Counted from the stretch's first letter, positions 1-13,004 are shown. The stretch: 64,000 nucleotides of DNA from SHZI01 sp963698405 (GCA_963698405.1 CAVOQT010000015.1:124001-188000), one strand, 5' to 3'. Program-made: numbers and translations. The notes: generated from the sequence alone by a model not told the origin.

Positions 1-3228
<3,228 letters not shown>

Positions 3229-3232
<4 letters not shown>

Positions 3233-3873
3233 CGCCTTGCTGCCTGCAACTGCTGTACGGCACCGTTCAATGCGGCACGTACCGGAGCAAAGCTGCGCCG
3301 GTGCACCGGACAGGGCCCGAGGGCCAGCAATGCAGCCCGATGCTCTACTGTTGGATAACCCTTGTGCCGGTCGAAGCCATAGCCCGGATACTCGGCATGC
3401 AGCTCCATCATCAACTGGTCGCGGTACACCTTGGCCAGCACTGAGGCCGCCGAGATGGCCGGACAGCTCCGGTCTCCGCCGATCACGGTTTCCACAGTAC
3501 CGGCAAATCCGCTCAGTTGCGGCGCACGGTTACCATCGATCTGCACCAGATCAGGTGGCTGACGCAGCCCGGCAAAGGCTCGCGACATGGCCAGCATGGT
3601 CGCATGCAGGATATTCAGTTCATCAATTTCCACATGCGTAGCGATACCGATCGACCAGTCGAGCGCAGCGCTGCGGATACCGTCCACCAGCGCCTCGCGT
3701 CGGGCAGCGGACAGCTGCTTGGAATCGCGCACACCCGGCAGGATCTGACCCGGCGCCAAAACCACTGCGGCGGCGACCACCGCACCGGCCAGCGGCCCAC
3801 GCCCGGCTTCATCGATACCGGCCACGGTACAGCTGCGACCGTCAGAGGCGTTCGGTGTAAATGAAGCGTTCAT
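3229..3873 (-). CDS. rnhB: Ribonuclease HII
   Basis: Removes ribonucleotides misincorporated in DNA and the RNA strand of RNA-DNA hybrids in the cytoplasm. The protein is 214 aa, normal for the family. The signature GIDEAGRGPLAG gives the first acidic pair at Asp21-Glu22, and a further catalytic Asp lies in VQIDGN near residue 114. The stop overlaps the dnaE start by four bases. It lies 60 bp downstream of lpxB on the same strand, the normal gammaproteobacterial order lpxA-lpxB-rnhB-dnaE. Confidence 0.96.
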
Positions 3874-3933
3874 GGAAAGCGGGATTATACGGAGCTGAAC
3901 TGCCAGCGTAGCGCACCGAAGCGACGCTCCGCT

Positions 3934-5091
3934 TCAGGCCAGCTTGAGCATGTCGAGTACGACGTCTGCAGCACGTTCGCTCGCACCTTGGCGCAGGCCC
4001 TTGCCCAGCTCAAGAAAGCGCTCACCGAGCAACTGGCGGTTGGCTGGCCTGTCGAGCAACTCGAACAGCGCAGCCCCGAGGATCGCCGGCTCAACTTGCC
4101 CCTGCACGAACTCGGGCACCAGGCGCTGATCAGCCAGCAGATTGGGCAACGCCATGTACTGGACATGGATCAGGCGCAAAGCCTTCACCAGGGCATAACT
4201 CAAGGGCGAGATGCGATAAGCCACAACCATCGGCCGGTTGAGCAGCATGGCTTCCAGCGTAGCGGTACCCGAAGCGAGCAGGATCACATCGGCTGCTGCC
4301 ATGGCCGTATGCGATTGCCCATCGACCAGCTGTATCGGCAGTCCTGCAGCCGACTGGTGCCATTGCGCAGCGAAGCGCTTGCGCAACTCCGGCGTGGCCA
4401 TGGGTGCCACATAGACGACATCCGGCAAACGCGCCTGCAGCCAGCGTGCCGTTTCAGCAAACACCGGACCGAGCCGATCAAGTTCACCGCCACGGCTGCC
4501 GGGCAGCAGCGCCACTACCCGCCCATGCTCCGGCAGGCCCAGCTGGCGACGGGCGGCGCCATGATCCGGATCTGCGGGTAGTTCATCGGCCAGCGGATGA
4601 CCGACAAAAACCGCCGGCACCTGGTGTTGCTGAAGAAACTCGGCCTCAAAGGGCAGCAGACACAGGACGTTATCGCAGGCTTCACGCAGCACGCGAACCC
4701 GGCCGCTGCGCCAGGCCCACACGGAGGGCGAGACGTAGTGCACTGTCGGCACACCGGCCGTACGCACCGTGCGCTCGATACGCAGATTGAAATCCGGCGC
4801 ATCGATGCCGATATACAAATCAGGCGGATCAGCGCGAAGGCGCGCTTCGAGCTCGCGCATGATGCGCCGCAAGCGTGGCAGATGACGCACCACCTCGGCG
4901 AGCCCCATCACGGCCAGCTCTTCGCTCTGCCACCATGCTTCTGCACCAGCCGCCTGCATCAGCGGACCGGCAATGCCTGAAAAGCGGACTTCGGGATGCC
5001 GCGCATGCACGGCACGGATCAGGCCAGCCCCAAGGCGGTCTCCGGAAATTTCACCGGCAACGATGGCAATCCGCGGCGTGCGGGAGCTCAG
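3934..5091 (-). CDS. lpxB: Lipid-A-disaccharide synthase
   Basis: Joins UDP-2,3-diacylglucosamine and lipid X into the lipid A disaccharide at the inner membrane. Homology to the family (IAIVAGEISGD, residues 8-18, then GAGLIRA) requires translation well upstream of the first ATG/GTG codons, which lie inside the conserved block. The only sensible start that keeps these motifs is a CTG at 5091-5089, overlapping the lpxA stop as CTGA; an in-frame stop lies about ten codons further upstream and no ATG, GTG or TTG lies between. With that start the protein is 385 aa, matching E. coli LpxB (382). The glycosyltransferase B-fold motif LLASGTATLEAML is present toward the C-terminus. Confidence 0.93.
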   Translation of the reverse strand: MSSRTPRIAIVAGEISGDRLGAGLIRAVHARHPEVRFSGIAGPLMQAAGAEAWWQSEELAVMGLAEVVRHLPRLRRIMRELEARLRADPPDLYIGIDAPDFNLRIERTVRTAGVPTVHYVSPSVWAWRSGRVRVLREACDNVLCLLPFEAEFLQQHQVPAVFVGHPLADELPADPDHGAARRQLGLPEHGRVVALLPGSRGGELDRLGPVFAETARWLQARLPDVVYVAPMATPELRKRFAAQWHQSAAGLPIQLVDGQSHTAMAAADVILLASGTATLEAMLLNRPMVVAYRISPLSYALVKALRLIHVQYMALPNLLADQRLVPEFVQGQVEPAILGAALFELLDRPANRQLLGERFLELGKGLRQGASERAADVVLDMLKLA

Positions 5092-5864
5092 CGGATCAGG
5101 CTCCGCTCGGAAGAGTCAATGAAGTCGACCAGGATACGCAGCTCGGCCTGACTCTCCGCAAGCGCTGCAATCCGGTCACGCGCCTCGGCCAACTGCAAAC
5201 CGTCGCGATACAGGATCCGGTACGCATCCTTCAGATTACGCAACTGTTCGGTACTGAAGCCGCGGCGCTTGAGGCCCTCCGAGTTGATGCCGTGCGGAGC
5301 GGTCGGCTGCCCGGCTACCATGACATAGGGTGGTACATCGCGGGTGATGGCGGCAAAACCGCCCAGAAAGCTGTGCGCACCGAGCCGGCAGAACTGATGG
5401 ATCGCAGAAAATCCGCTGCAGATCACGTAATCTCCAACCTCTACATGGCCTGCCAGGGTCGTGTTGTTCGAGCAGATCACATCGTTGCCCACGACACAGT
5501 CATGCGCAATATGCACATAGGCCATGATCCAGTTGTCGTTACCGATGTGCGTAACACCCTTGTCCTGGGTGGTACCGCGATGGACGGTGCAGAACTCGCG
5601 GAAGGTGTTGCGGTCACCGATCTCCAGACGTGTCGGTTCGCCGCCGTATTTCTTGTCCTGCGGGTCTTCACCGATGACGGCAAAGCCGAATATCCGGTTG
5701 TCGCGACCGATGGTTGCCGGCCCCTTGAGCAACGCATGTGAGCCAACAGTTGTACCGGCGCCGATATGCACGCCCGGGCCGATGACGGCATAGGGGCCGA
5801 CGCTGACACTGCCGTCGAGCTCAGCCTCTGGCGATACGATCGCAGTGGGGTGAATTGCAGTCAC
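5088..5864 (-). CDS. lpxA: Acyl-ACP--UDP-N-acetylglucosamine O-acyltransferase
   Basis: First step of lipid A synthesis: transfers the 3-hydroxyacyl chain from ACP to UDP-GlcNAc. The protein is 258 aa, close to E. coli (262). The left-handed beta-helix hexapeptide repeats fill residues 2-190, and the catalytic His is in HIAHDCVVGN (His121, equivalent to E. coli His125). The start is GTG, directly after the lpxD stop with no gap. In most relatives fabZ lies between lpxD and lpxA; here it does not. Confidence 0.97.
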   Translation of the reverse strand: MTAIHPTAIVSPEAELDGSVSVGPYAVIGPGVHIGAGTTVGSHALLKGPATIGRDNRIFGFAVIGEDPQDKKYGGEPTRLEIGDRNTFREFCTVHRGTTQDKGVTHIGNDNWIMAYVHIAHDCVVGNDVICSNNTTLAGHVEVGDYVICSGFSAIHQFCRLGAHSFLGGFAAITRDVPPYVMVAGQPTAPHGINSEGLKRRGFSTEQLRNLKDAYRILYRDGLQLAEARDRIAALAESQAELRILVDFIDSSERSLIR

Positions 5865-6893
5865 TCAGGCGTCCCGGTTGAAGTGCTTCTCGATTGCCCG
5901 AAGCCGGCGTGCAATTTGATCAAGCTGGCCAAATCGCACCATGTTCTTGCGCCAGCGCTGCAGGGTATCGGCAGGCGTACCGCCACCGGCATAAATACCG
6001 GCTACCAGCAGTGAACCTGGCACGGCAGTCCCACCACCGATCACCACGTCATCGGCAATGACGAGATGGCCCGCGATCGAAACCGCGCCACCAATCGTGC
6101 AGCGCGCACCGATTGTGGTACTGCCGGATATACCAGTCTGACCGGCAATCACGGTATGCGCGCCAATGCGTACATTGTGCCCGACCTGTATCTGGTTATC
6201 GAGCTTGACCCCATCGGCAATCACCGTATCGCCGATCGCACCACGGTCGATGGTTGTACAGGCACCGATTTCCACATCATCACCGATGACCACAGCCCCG
6301 ATCTGTGGAACCTTGATCTGGCTGCCATCACGCTCACGCGCAAAGCCAAAACCATCAGCACCGATCACTGCGCCGGAATGAATGATGCAGCGACTGCCCA
6401 GCCGGACGCCCGCATAGATCGTCACTCCGGCCGAGATACTGCTGTCTGCACCGATCTCCACACCATCACCGAGCACTGAATTGGCGCCAATACTGACCCG
6501 TTCACCGAGCGATACGCCATCACCCAGCACTGCGCCCGGACCGATCTGGCAACTGGGGGGTACGCGCACCTCAGCACCGATGACAGCGGCTGCATGAATA
6601 CCTGGTCGCAACGGTGGTGAGGGATGCAGATCAGCGGCAACCCGCGCATAGACCGCGTAGGGATGCTGCGCAAGCAGTGCGGCAACCGGACAGTCGCCCG
6701 CATCTGCTGACTGAAGTATTACCGCTGTGGCCTGTGTTGCCACAAGTTGTGGCCGGTAGACAGGGTTGGCAAAAAACCCGATCGAACCCGGCCCGGCAGC
6801 AGCCAGCGTAGCCACCCGGTCCACAACGCTGTCCGGGTCACCGCGCAGTTCGCAACCATAGCGGACAGCCAGCTGACCCAGGGTCATGCCCAT
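5865..6893 (-). CDS. lpxD: UDP-3-O-(3-hydroxyacyl)glucosamine N-acyltransferase
   Basis: Third step of lipid A synthesis: N-acylation of the glucosamine with a hydroxyacyl chain from ACP. I start it at 6893 (MGMTLGQL) because family members begin with this block; a longer open frame to 6968 would run into skp. That gives 342 aa. The N-terminal uridine-binding domain spans about residues 1-100. Hexapeptide repeats fill about 100-310 and carry the catalytic His in QIQVGHNVRIG (His239, the E. coli number). The C-terminal helix ends with a cluster of Arg residues. It sits between skp and lpxA. Confidence 0.97.
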   Translation of the reverse strand: MGMTLGQLAVRYGCELRGDPDSVVDRVATLAAAGPGSIGFFANPVYRPQLVATQATAVILQSADAGDCPVAALLAQHPYAVYARVAADLHPSPPLRPGIHAAAVIGAEVRVPPSCQIGPGAVLGDGVSLGERVSIGANSVLGDGVEIGADSSISAGVTIYAGVRLGSRCIIHSGAVIGADGFGFARERDGSQIKVPQIGAVVIGDDVEIGACTTIDRGAIGDTVIADGVKLDNQIQVGHNVRIGAHTVIAGQTGISGSTTIGARCTIGGAVSIAGHLVIADDVVIGGGTAVPGSLLVAGIYAGGGTPADTLQRWRKNMVRFGQLDQIARRLRAIEKHFNRDA

Positions 6894-6900
6894 GGGTGAC

Positions 6901-7455
6901 TCAGGGCGCTGGTGCTTTCGCTGCACCTGACCGGCTCTGCAAGGCCTGCAATACCTGCGCGGTAACATCCATGCCCGGACTCACGTACAGGGCATCGCTG
7001 ACGATCAGGTCATAACCACCCTGACGCGCAAAGCTCTCGACTTCACCAAGCAGATTGACACGCAGCTTGCCCAATTCCTCGTTCTTGCGGTTGTTCAGAT
7101 CCTCGCGCAACTCCTCGAGCTGACGCGTCAGATCCCGTTCATCACGCCGCAGGTCATTCTCTGCATTGCGACGCTCATCCGCACCCATTACCGCAGCGTC
7201 TTTCTGCATCTTGTCGGCACGGTCCTTGAATGCCTTTTGCTTGGCCAGCAGATCACGCTGACGGGGTGCAAACTCGTTTTCCAGTGAACGGTTCGCCGCA
7301 TTGGCCTGCGGCGACTCAGCCAACAACCGCGCGACATTGACGAAGCCCACCTTGAGAGGCTTGGCTGCCTGTGCCTGTGCCACCTGCGGCAGGGCCAGCA
7401 TGCCCGTCATCGCTGCCAGCACCGCCATACCCGCCCACTTCCTGATCTGCAACAT
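6901..7455 (-). CDS. skp: Periplasmic chaperone Skp/OmpH
   Basis: Holdase that protects unfolded outer membrane proteins in transit to the BAM complex. The start at 7455 (MLQIRKWAGM) is preceded by AGGAAA at good spacing, giving 184 aa. A signal peptide ends near VAQAQA (about residue 29). The body is a charged alpha-helical coiled coil (about 60-140, rich in Lys, Arg, Glu, Asp), typical of the OmpH family. It lies directly downstream of bamA and upstream of lpxD, the conserved order. Confidence 0.95.
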   Translation of the reverse strand: MLQIRKWAGMAVLAAMTGMLALPQVAQAQAAKPLKVGFVNVARLLAESPQANAANRSLENEFAPRQRDLLAKQKAFKDRADKMQKDAAVMGADERRNAENDLRRDERDLTRQLEELREDLNNRKNEELGKLRVNLLGEVESFARQGGYDLIVSDALYVSPGMDVTAQVLQALQSRSGAAKAPAP

Positions 7456-7523
7456 CGTGATTTCCTGATATTTCAAAGTTGATTTGCCAGCAGCAAGTAC
7501 CGCTGGAAGCTGAATGCCCGAAT

Positions 7524-9950
7524 CTAGAACGCGCCACCGATAGAGAACTGGAACCGCTCGGTACTATCACCATACGAGAGGCTGGTACCGTCGTCGGCGT
7601 CCAGCGGGAAAGCATAACTGAAACGGAACAGGCCAAGCGGCGCCAGCCACTGGGCCGAAATACCGTACGAGCGCTTCAGCTCACCCAAGTCGAAATCATA
7701 ATCGATCGGCTGATACTGGTATGGGTACGGCGCATAAAACTCGACATCGCCGACCGAGAATACATTGCCTATGTCGAAGAACAGGGTAAAGCGCGACTTG
7801 GCCTCCCACTTTTCGGGAATCGGCAGCAGAAACTCTATCTGGCCCGCTGTCAGCAGATCGCCACCGTAGGGGTTGCCGAAGGTGTCCTTGGGTCCCAGGT
7901 CGTTTTCCCGATAACCGCGCACCGTATCCGGACCGCCCGCAAAGTAGTTTCTGTATGGCGGCAAGGAAGTCGTGTCACCCAGCGCAGCACCATAACCGAG
8001 ATCAACACTGAACAGGAAGGTTGCCCAACGGTTGACCGGCAGGTATTGCTGCAAATTGTAGTTGATCGTGTAGTACTCGACATCGCTGCCCGGAACCGTA
8101 ACGTTGCCGGTCAGCCGGTGGCGTGCACCGCGATCTGCAAACAGGCCACGGTTACGAGAGTCATAGACCCAGCCGGCCAGCAACTCGACGGTATCGAACC
8201 TGGTCTCATAGATCGCACCGCCAGGCACGATCGAAGTCGAAGTGTCGCCATTGTTGCGCACCCATTCCTGGGCCTGCTCAGTCTGGAAACTGTCGCTGAG
8301 CAGCTCGGAACTCTGCAGCGTACCGCCAAAGATGAGTCGCTGATATTCCGTGACCGGATAGCTGTACTCGGCGGAGACAGAAAAGGTCTTGGTCGAAAAA
8401 TCGGACGCATCGGATGTGAACTGGGTGATATCACGATAGGCAAGACTGATCGTACGACTGACCTCATTGATCGTCGTATAGGGATCGGTATAGGAAACAC
8501 CATAAACGGTACGATACTGGCCCGTATTGATATCAGCCTGCACACGGTTGCCGCTGCCGAGAAAATTGGTGTGCACGAAATTCCCGTTGAAGATCAGCTT
8601 CTGCGACTGGGAATAACCGACACCACCGCCAAACTGACCCGGGAGACCCTCCTTGATATCGAAGTCCAGATCGACGAGATCAGGGGTCCCCGGTACCGGG
8701 TTGGTGGTTTCCTCAACCTTTTCGATATAGGGAAGACGCTGCAGGCGGATTTTAGAACGCTCCAGGCGACTGTTTGACAGGTAGCCGTCCTCAAGCTGCC
8801 GCGCCTCACGCCGCAACACATCATCGTTGATGGACGAGGTACCGTTAAAGTTGACGCGCCGTACGTAGACCCTGCTCTTCGGCTCGACGTAGAGCGTAAT
8901 CGCTGCCGTCTTGGCCTCCCGGTCAAGCTCAGGGACCGGATCGACGGTGGCAAACGCATAACCTTCCTCACTCAGACGCAGGCGGATCATGTCTGCACTC
9001 TGCGTAATCAGCTGCTGCGAGTAGCTCTGACCCGGCTTGACCTGCACAAAGGGGTTGAGCTGCGCCTCGGATAGCACCAGATCACCGGCCAGGCGCACAT
9101 CACTGATCCGGTAACGATCACCTTCAAGCAGGTTGATCGTGACGAAAATATCGCGCTTGTCGGGCGATATCGCCACCTGTGTCGACTCGATATTGAAATC
9201 GGCAAAGCCCCTGTTCATGTAGTAGGAGCGCAGGGTTTCCAGGTCACCTGACAGTGCTTCGCGCGAATAGCGATCATCCTGCTTGATAAATGACAACCAC
9301 GTCGGCGTCTTCAGTTCAAAGCGCTCAAGAAGCACTTCGTCATCGAAGCTGCGATTGCCGACCAGGTTGATCTGCCGGATCCGGGCACGGTCGCCTTCCT
9401 TGATCGTGATGGCGATGGCAACCTTGTTGTCCGGCAGCGCTTCCACCGCAGCAGTCACTTTCGCTGCATATTTGCCGCGGCTGAAATACTGATCGGTCAG
9501 CGACTGCTCAACCTCATCGAGCACAGACTGATTGAAGATACGGCCCTGCTTGAGACCGATCCGGGCCAGTGGCTCCTGCAGGTCTTCGGTCTTGATGTCC
9601 TTGTTGCCGGTAATGGAAAAACTGGCAATCGAAGGCCGCTCTGATACGACGATCACCAGAGCCCCACTGTCCCAGCGTATTTCCACATCACGAAAGAAGC
9701 CGGTGCCATACACCGCCCGGATCGATTCCTGGATACGGTCCTGATCGATACGATCACCGATACTGACCGGCAGGTAATTGAACACCGTACCTTCGGCAAT
9801 CCGCTGCAGTCCTTCAACGCGGATATTGCGCACTACCAGCTCATCAGAGCCGGGGGCGCCAGCCTGACCGTACGCCGCTGAAGCCAGCATCAGCAGCGTT
9901 ACGGTCAATAGCGCGCGCGCAAGACGAAAAGTCGGCAGCAAAAATCCCAT
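7524..9950 (-). CDS. bamA: Outer membrane protein assembly factor BamA
   Basis: Central component of the BAM machine that inserts beta-barrels into the outer membrane. The ATG at 9950 gives 808 aa. The signal peptide ends near AYGQA. Five POTRA domains cover about residues 30-430, starting VVRNIRVEGLQRI, and a 16-strand barrel follows to the terminal Phe (SIGGAF), the usual C-terminal signal. The conserved VRG-type loop motif is present as DTVRGYREND near residue 675. It lies between rseP and skp as in other gammaproteobacteria. Confidence 0.98.
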   Translation of the reverse strand: MGFLLPTFRLARALLTVTLLMLASAAYGQAGAPGSDELVVRNIRVEGLQRIAEGTVFNYLPVSIGDRIDQDRIQESIRAVYGTGFFRDVEIRWDSGALVIVVSERPSIASFSITGNKDIKTEDLQEPLARIGLKQGRIFNQSVLDEVEQSLTDQYFSRGKYAAKVTAAVEALPDNKVAIAITIKEGDRARIRQINLVGNRSFDDEVLLERFELKTPTWLSFIKQDDRYSREALSGDLETLRSYYMNRGFADFNIESTQVAISPDKRDIFVTINLLEGDRYRISDVRLAGDLVLSEAQLNPFVQVKPGQSYSQQLITQSADMIRLRLSEEGYAFATVDPVPELDREAKTAAITLYVEPKSRVYVRRVNFNGTSSINDDVLRREARQLEDGYLSNSRLERSKIRLQRLPYIEKVEETTNPVPGTPDLVDLDFDIKEGLPGQFGGGVGYSQSQKLIFNGNFVHTNFLGSGNRVQADINTGQYRTVYGVSYTDPYTTINEVSRTISLAYRDITQFTSDASDFSTKTFSVSAEYSYPVTEYQRLIFGGTLQSSELLSDSFQTEQAQEWVRNNGDTSTSIVPGGAIYETRFDTVELLAGWVYDSRNRGLFADRGARHRLTGNVTVPGSDVEYYTINYNLQQYLPVNRWATFLFSVDLGYGAALGDTTSLPPYRNYFAGGPDTVRGYRENDLGPKDTFGNPYGGDLLTAGQIEFLLPIPEKWEAKSRFTLFFDIGNVFSVGDVEFYAPYPYQYQPIDYDFDLGELKRSYGISAQWLAPLGLFRFSYAFPLDADDGTSLSYGDSTERFQFSIGGAF

Positions 9951-9957
9951 CACTGCC

Positions 9958-11337
9958 TCAGCCGAGCAATCTGGAAATATCGTTATAGAACGCGAAGCTC
10001 ATCAGCAGCAGCAAAAGACCGATGCCGACCTGCTGCCCGACCATCTGCGCACGCTCGGACAAGGGACTGCCCTTCACCTGCTCAGCCAGCGTATAGACGA
10101 TCTGACCGCCATCGAGCATGGGCACAGGAAGCAGATTGAGGACACCAAGGCTGATACTGACCACTGCAAGAAAACTCAGAAATGCCGAAAACCCGATACT
10201 CGCACTATAGCCCGCATACTGGGCGATGTTGATCGGACCACTGATATTCTTCACCGAGACATCGCCGACCAGCATCCGCCAGATCATGCGCAGGGTCAGC
10301 ACGCTCATCTCCCAGGTCCGGACAGTAGCCCGCTGCAAGGCGTCGACGGGCGCATAACGCTCCTCCGCACGCATACTGTCGAACTCGCCAGGCGACAGCA
10401 GGACTGCGGCCCCGATGCGGCCAACAGGACCCTCATCGCTGTTCGCTGTTTCGACATCAATGGCCAGATCCAGCTCTGCCTCAGCTCGCAGCAAAGTGAC
10501 CGCAATACGCTGTCCGGGCCGGGCCCGCACCGCTGCGACCCATTCAGCCCAACTTTCTACCGCCAGGCCATCGACAGCCAGCACCCGGTCGCCAGACTGC
10601 ATGCCCGCACGCTCGGCAGGGCCACCGGCAACCAGTTCACCGATGATCGCATCCGGTCTGGGCGCCCATGGCTTGAAGCCCAACTTCACGAACAACTGCC
10701 CGGGCTCCGTCAACTCTGATTCGCGGCCGGCAGTCTGCAGGGTCACCCGTCGCTGCGTGCTCTGCCCTGCCTGCTCACGGTTACTGACATCAAGGCGAAT
10801 CACACCATTGGCAAGCAACTCGTCCAGTATGCCGAGGGTAGCCGACTCCCAGGTCAATACGCGCTGTGCACCGACAGCGATAATGGTATCGCCCTCACGC
10901 AAGCCGGCGCTTGCAGCCACAGAACCCGGCTCAACCAGGCCAACCACCGGCTTGATGCCCGGTACGCCGTTCATGAACATCAGCGTGTAGGCCAGCACGG
11001 CAAACACCAGATTGAACGCTGGCCCGGCAAACAGGATGGCGATGCGTGCCGATCCGGACTGGCGGTTGAATGCACGGCCGCACTCGGCATAGCTCACCGC
11101 ACAATCTCGTTCATCGAGCAGCTTTACATAGCCGCCGAGCGGTATCGCCGAGATGCAATATTCCGTCTGGTCAGCACCGGCACGGCGCGACCAGAGCACC
11201 TGCCCGAAACCGATCGAATAACGCAGCACCTTGACGCCAAACAGCCGGGCTACCGCGTAGTGCCCGAACTCATGAATGGCCACCAGCAATGCGATAGCGG
11301 CAACGAAGGCGACCAGAGAATTCAGTATGGATGGCAT
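9958..11337 (-). CDS. rseP: RIP metalloprotease RseP (site-2 protease)
   Basis: Intramembrane zinc protease that cleaves anti-sigma-E factor in the envelope stress response. The start at 11337 (MPSILNSLVAF) gives 459 aa, near the E. coli 450. The zinc motif HEFGH is at residues 22-26 in the first membrane segment. Two PDZ domains lie between about 115 and 310. The distal motif NLLPVPMLDGG, carrying the third zinc ligand, is near residue 395-405. It is directly downstream of cdsA; dxr, which usually separates the two, is absent. Confidence 0.96.
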   Translation of the reverse strand: MPSILNSLVAFVAAIALLVAIHEFGHYAVARLFGVKVLRYSIGFGQVLWSRRAGADQTEYCISAIPLGGYVKLLDERDCAVSYAECGRAFNRQSGSARIAILFAGPAFNLVFAVLAYTLMFMNGVPGIKPVVGLVEPGSVAASAGLREGDTIIAVGAQRVLTWESATLGILDELLANGVIRLDVSNREQAGQSTQRRVTLQTAGRESELTEPGQLFVKLGFKPWAPRPDAIIGELVAGGPAERAGMQSGDRVLAVDGLAVESWAEWVAAVRARPGQRIAVTLLRAEAELDLAIDVETANSDEGPVGRIGAAVLLSPGEFDSMRAEERYAPVDALQRATVRTWEMSVLTLRMIWRMLVGDVSVKNISGPINIAQYAGYSASIGFSAFLSFLAVVSISLGVLNLLPVPMLDGGQIVYTLAEQVKGSPLSERAQMVGQQVGIGLLLLLMSFAFYNDISRLLG

Positions 11338-11354
11338 GGCGTCAATATAAGACA

Positions 11355-12167
11355 TCAGGTGGGGATCCGTCCCATCCACTGCAGGGCCAGCGCAAACAAC
11401 GGTGTCGCAGCCGTAATGCTGTCAATGCGGTCCAGCACGCCGCCATGCCCGGGAAACAGCCGGCCGCTGTCCTTGATGCCAACGCTACGCTTGAACATGC
11501 TCTCGGTCAGATCGCCGACCACCGATATCGCTGCCATGCATAAACCGAGGGGCAACATCGCAGCCAGCGGCAGACCGAGCAGGCTGCCACCGAAACCTGC
11601 CATCATCACGGCAGCCACCAGCCCACCAGCGACCCCTTCCAGGGTCTTGCCCGGACTGACGCGCGGCGCAAGTTTCAAACGCCCCCAACGATGTCCGGCA
11701 AAGTACGCACCGATATCAGCTGCCCAGATAATGGTGAGGGCCAGCATCAGCAGTGCAGGCCCCTGCACTGGAATCTGCAGGATGCTGAACAGACTGACCC
11801 AGGTGGGAACCAGCACGAACAAACCGGCAAGGCCCGCGGCCAGCGATGAAATCGGTGCTGGAAAGCGCAGGATCCAGACCAGCGCAAGCAGCCACCAGGC
11901 GAGCGCAGCCCACAGCACAACCGATAATGCGAGGCGCCCGGGCACCAGCCAGAAACTGGCTGCACAGGCACCGACCAGCAGCAACAGCCAGGCATGTCGA
12001 AGCAGTGGACGAACCGCGCCGAGAAATACCAGCCATTCCCGGGCGGCGAGCAGGATCAACAGTGCTGCAGCCCCTGTCGCCACGCCAGTTGGGGCAATGA
12101 ACAGGACCCCCAGCAGGACTGTTAGAAGCACCACTGCAGTGAGCACCCGCTGTACCAGTTCGCTCAT
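11355..12167 (-). CDS. cdsA: Phosphatidate cytidylyltransferase
   Basis: Makes CDP-diacylglycerol from phosphatidic acid and CTP in the inner membrane, the branch point of phospholipid synthesis. The start at 12167 (MSELVQRV) gives 270 aa. Multiple hydrophobic helices cover residues 8-200. The family signature follows as SPGKTLEG and then KDSGRLFPGHGGVLDRIDS near the C-terminus. It lies 52 bp downstream of uppS and ends 17 bp before rseP, leaving no room for dxr. Confidence 0.96.
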   Translation of the reverse strand: MSELVQRVLTAVVLLTVLLGVLFIAPTGVATGAAALLILLAAREWLVFLGAVRPLLRHAWLLLLVGACAASFWLVPGRLALSVVLWAALAWWLLALVWILRFPAPISSLAAGLAGLFVLVPTWVSLFSILQIPVQGPALLMLALTIIWAADIGAYFAGHRWGRLKLAPRVSPGKTLEGVAGGLVAAVMMAGFGGSLLGLPLAAMLPLGLCMAAISVVGDLTESMFKRSVGIKDSGRLFPGHGGVLDRIDSITAATPLFALALQWMGRIPT

Positions 12168-12219
12168 AAGAGATACCGCTAACGGAACCGGGCCACAGTG
12201 CAAACCCCGGCAGTAGTAC

Positions 12220-12969
12220 TCAATCGCCTATGGCCTCGAGCTGCTCGGTGACTCCGCCAAAACGCCTCTGCCGGTGACTGAACAAGTCCAGTGCTGATGA
12301 CAGCTCTTGCGCATTGAAATCCGGCCACAGCGTATCGGTGAAGTGCAGCTCGGTATAGGCCAGATCCCATAACAGGAAGTTCGAGATACGTCGCTCACCA
12401 CCGGTACGGATCAGGAGATCCGGAGCTGGCAGTCCGGCCAGAGCGCGATGGCGGTCGATCAGGGCTTCATCAATGTCTGCCGGCTCCAGATCACCAGCCC
12501 TCAGCTTGTGACCGATCCGTCGCACAGCCTGAACCATGTCCCACTGACCGCCATAGGCGACCGCAAGCACCAGGGTCATGCGTGAGTTTGCGGCAGTGCG
12601 CGCCTCTGCATCCACCATCCGCTTGCGCAAAATCGTCGGCAGGCTGTCGCGTGCGCCGATAAAGCGCAGCTGGATGCCATTTTCATGCAGGGCATCTACC
12701 TCGCGCTGCAAAACCTCGACAAACAGGCGCATCAGTGCATCGACCTCGCCCGGCGGCCGCTTCCAGTTCTCACTGCTGAATGCAAAAAGCGTCAGCACTT
12801 TGACGTGCTGGGCAGCGCAAGCCTCGATGACAGCTCGTGCAGCCTTGACACCGGCACGATGGCCGGCATGACGTGGACGTCCATGCGCGTTCGCCCAGCG
12901 CCCGTTGCCATCCATGATCATGGCGACATGCGCGGGCCGTAACGGCTGGAATTTGTTGCTGCTGGTCAT
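12220..12969 (-). CDS. uppS: Di-trans,poly-cis-undecaprenyl-diphosphate synthase
   Basis: Cis-prenyltransferase that elongates farnesyl diphosphate to the C55 carrier used for peptidoglycan and surface glycans. The ATG at 12969 gives 249 aa. The signature HVAMIMDGNGRWA carries the magnesium-binding Asp20. LFAFSSENWKRP and the C-terminal RTGGERRISNFLLW block are also present. It is followed by cdsA in the usual order. Confidence 0.97.
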   Translation of the reverse strand: MTSSNKFQPLRPAHVAMIMDGNGRWANAHGRPRHAGHRAGVKAARAVIEACAAQHVKVLTLFAFSSENWKRPPGEVDALMRLFVEVLQREVDALHENGIQLRFIGARDSLPTILRKRMVDAEARTAANSRMTLVLAVAYGGQWDMVQAVRRIGHKLRAGDLEPADIDEALIDRHRALAGLPAPDLLIRTGGERRISNFLLWDLAYTELHFTDTLWPDFNAQELSSALDLFSHRQRRFGGVTEQLEAIGD

Positions 12970-13004
12970 CAACGCTCAGATCTTGATCAGGTGTTCGATA
13001 ATAC

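Noticed and set aside
7479..8777. 432-codon plus-strand open frame over bamA
   Set aside because: Antisense shadow of the bamA barrel; no start signal or domain.
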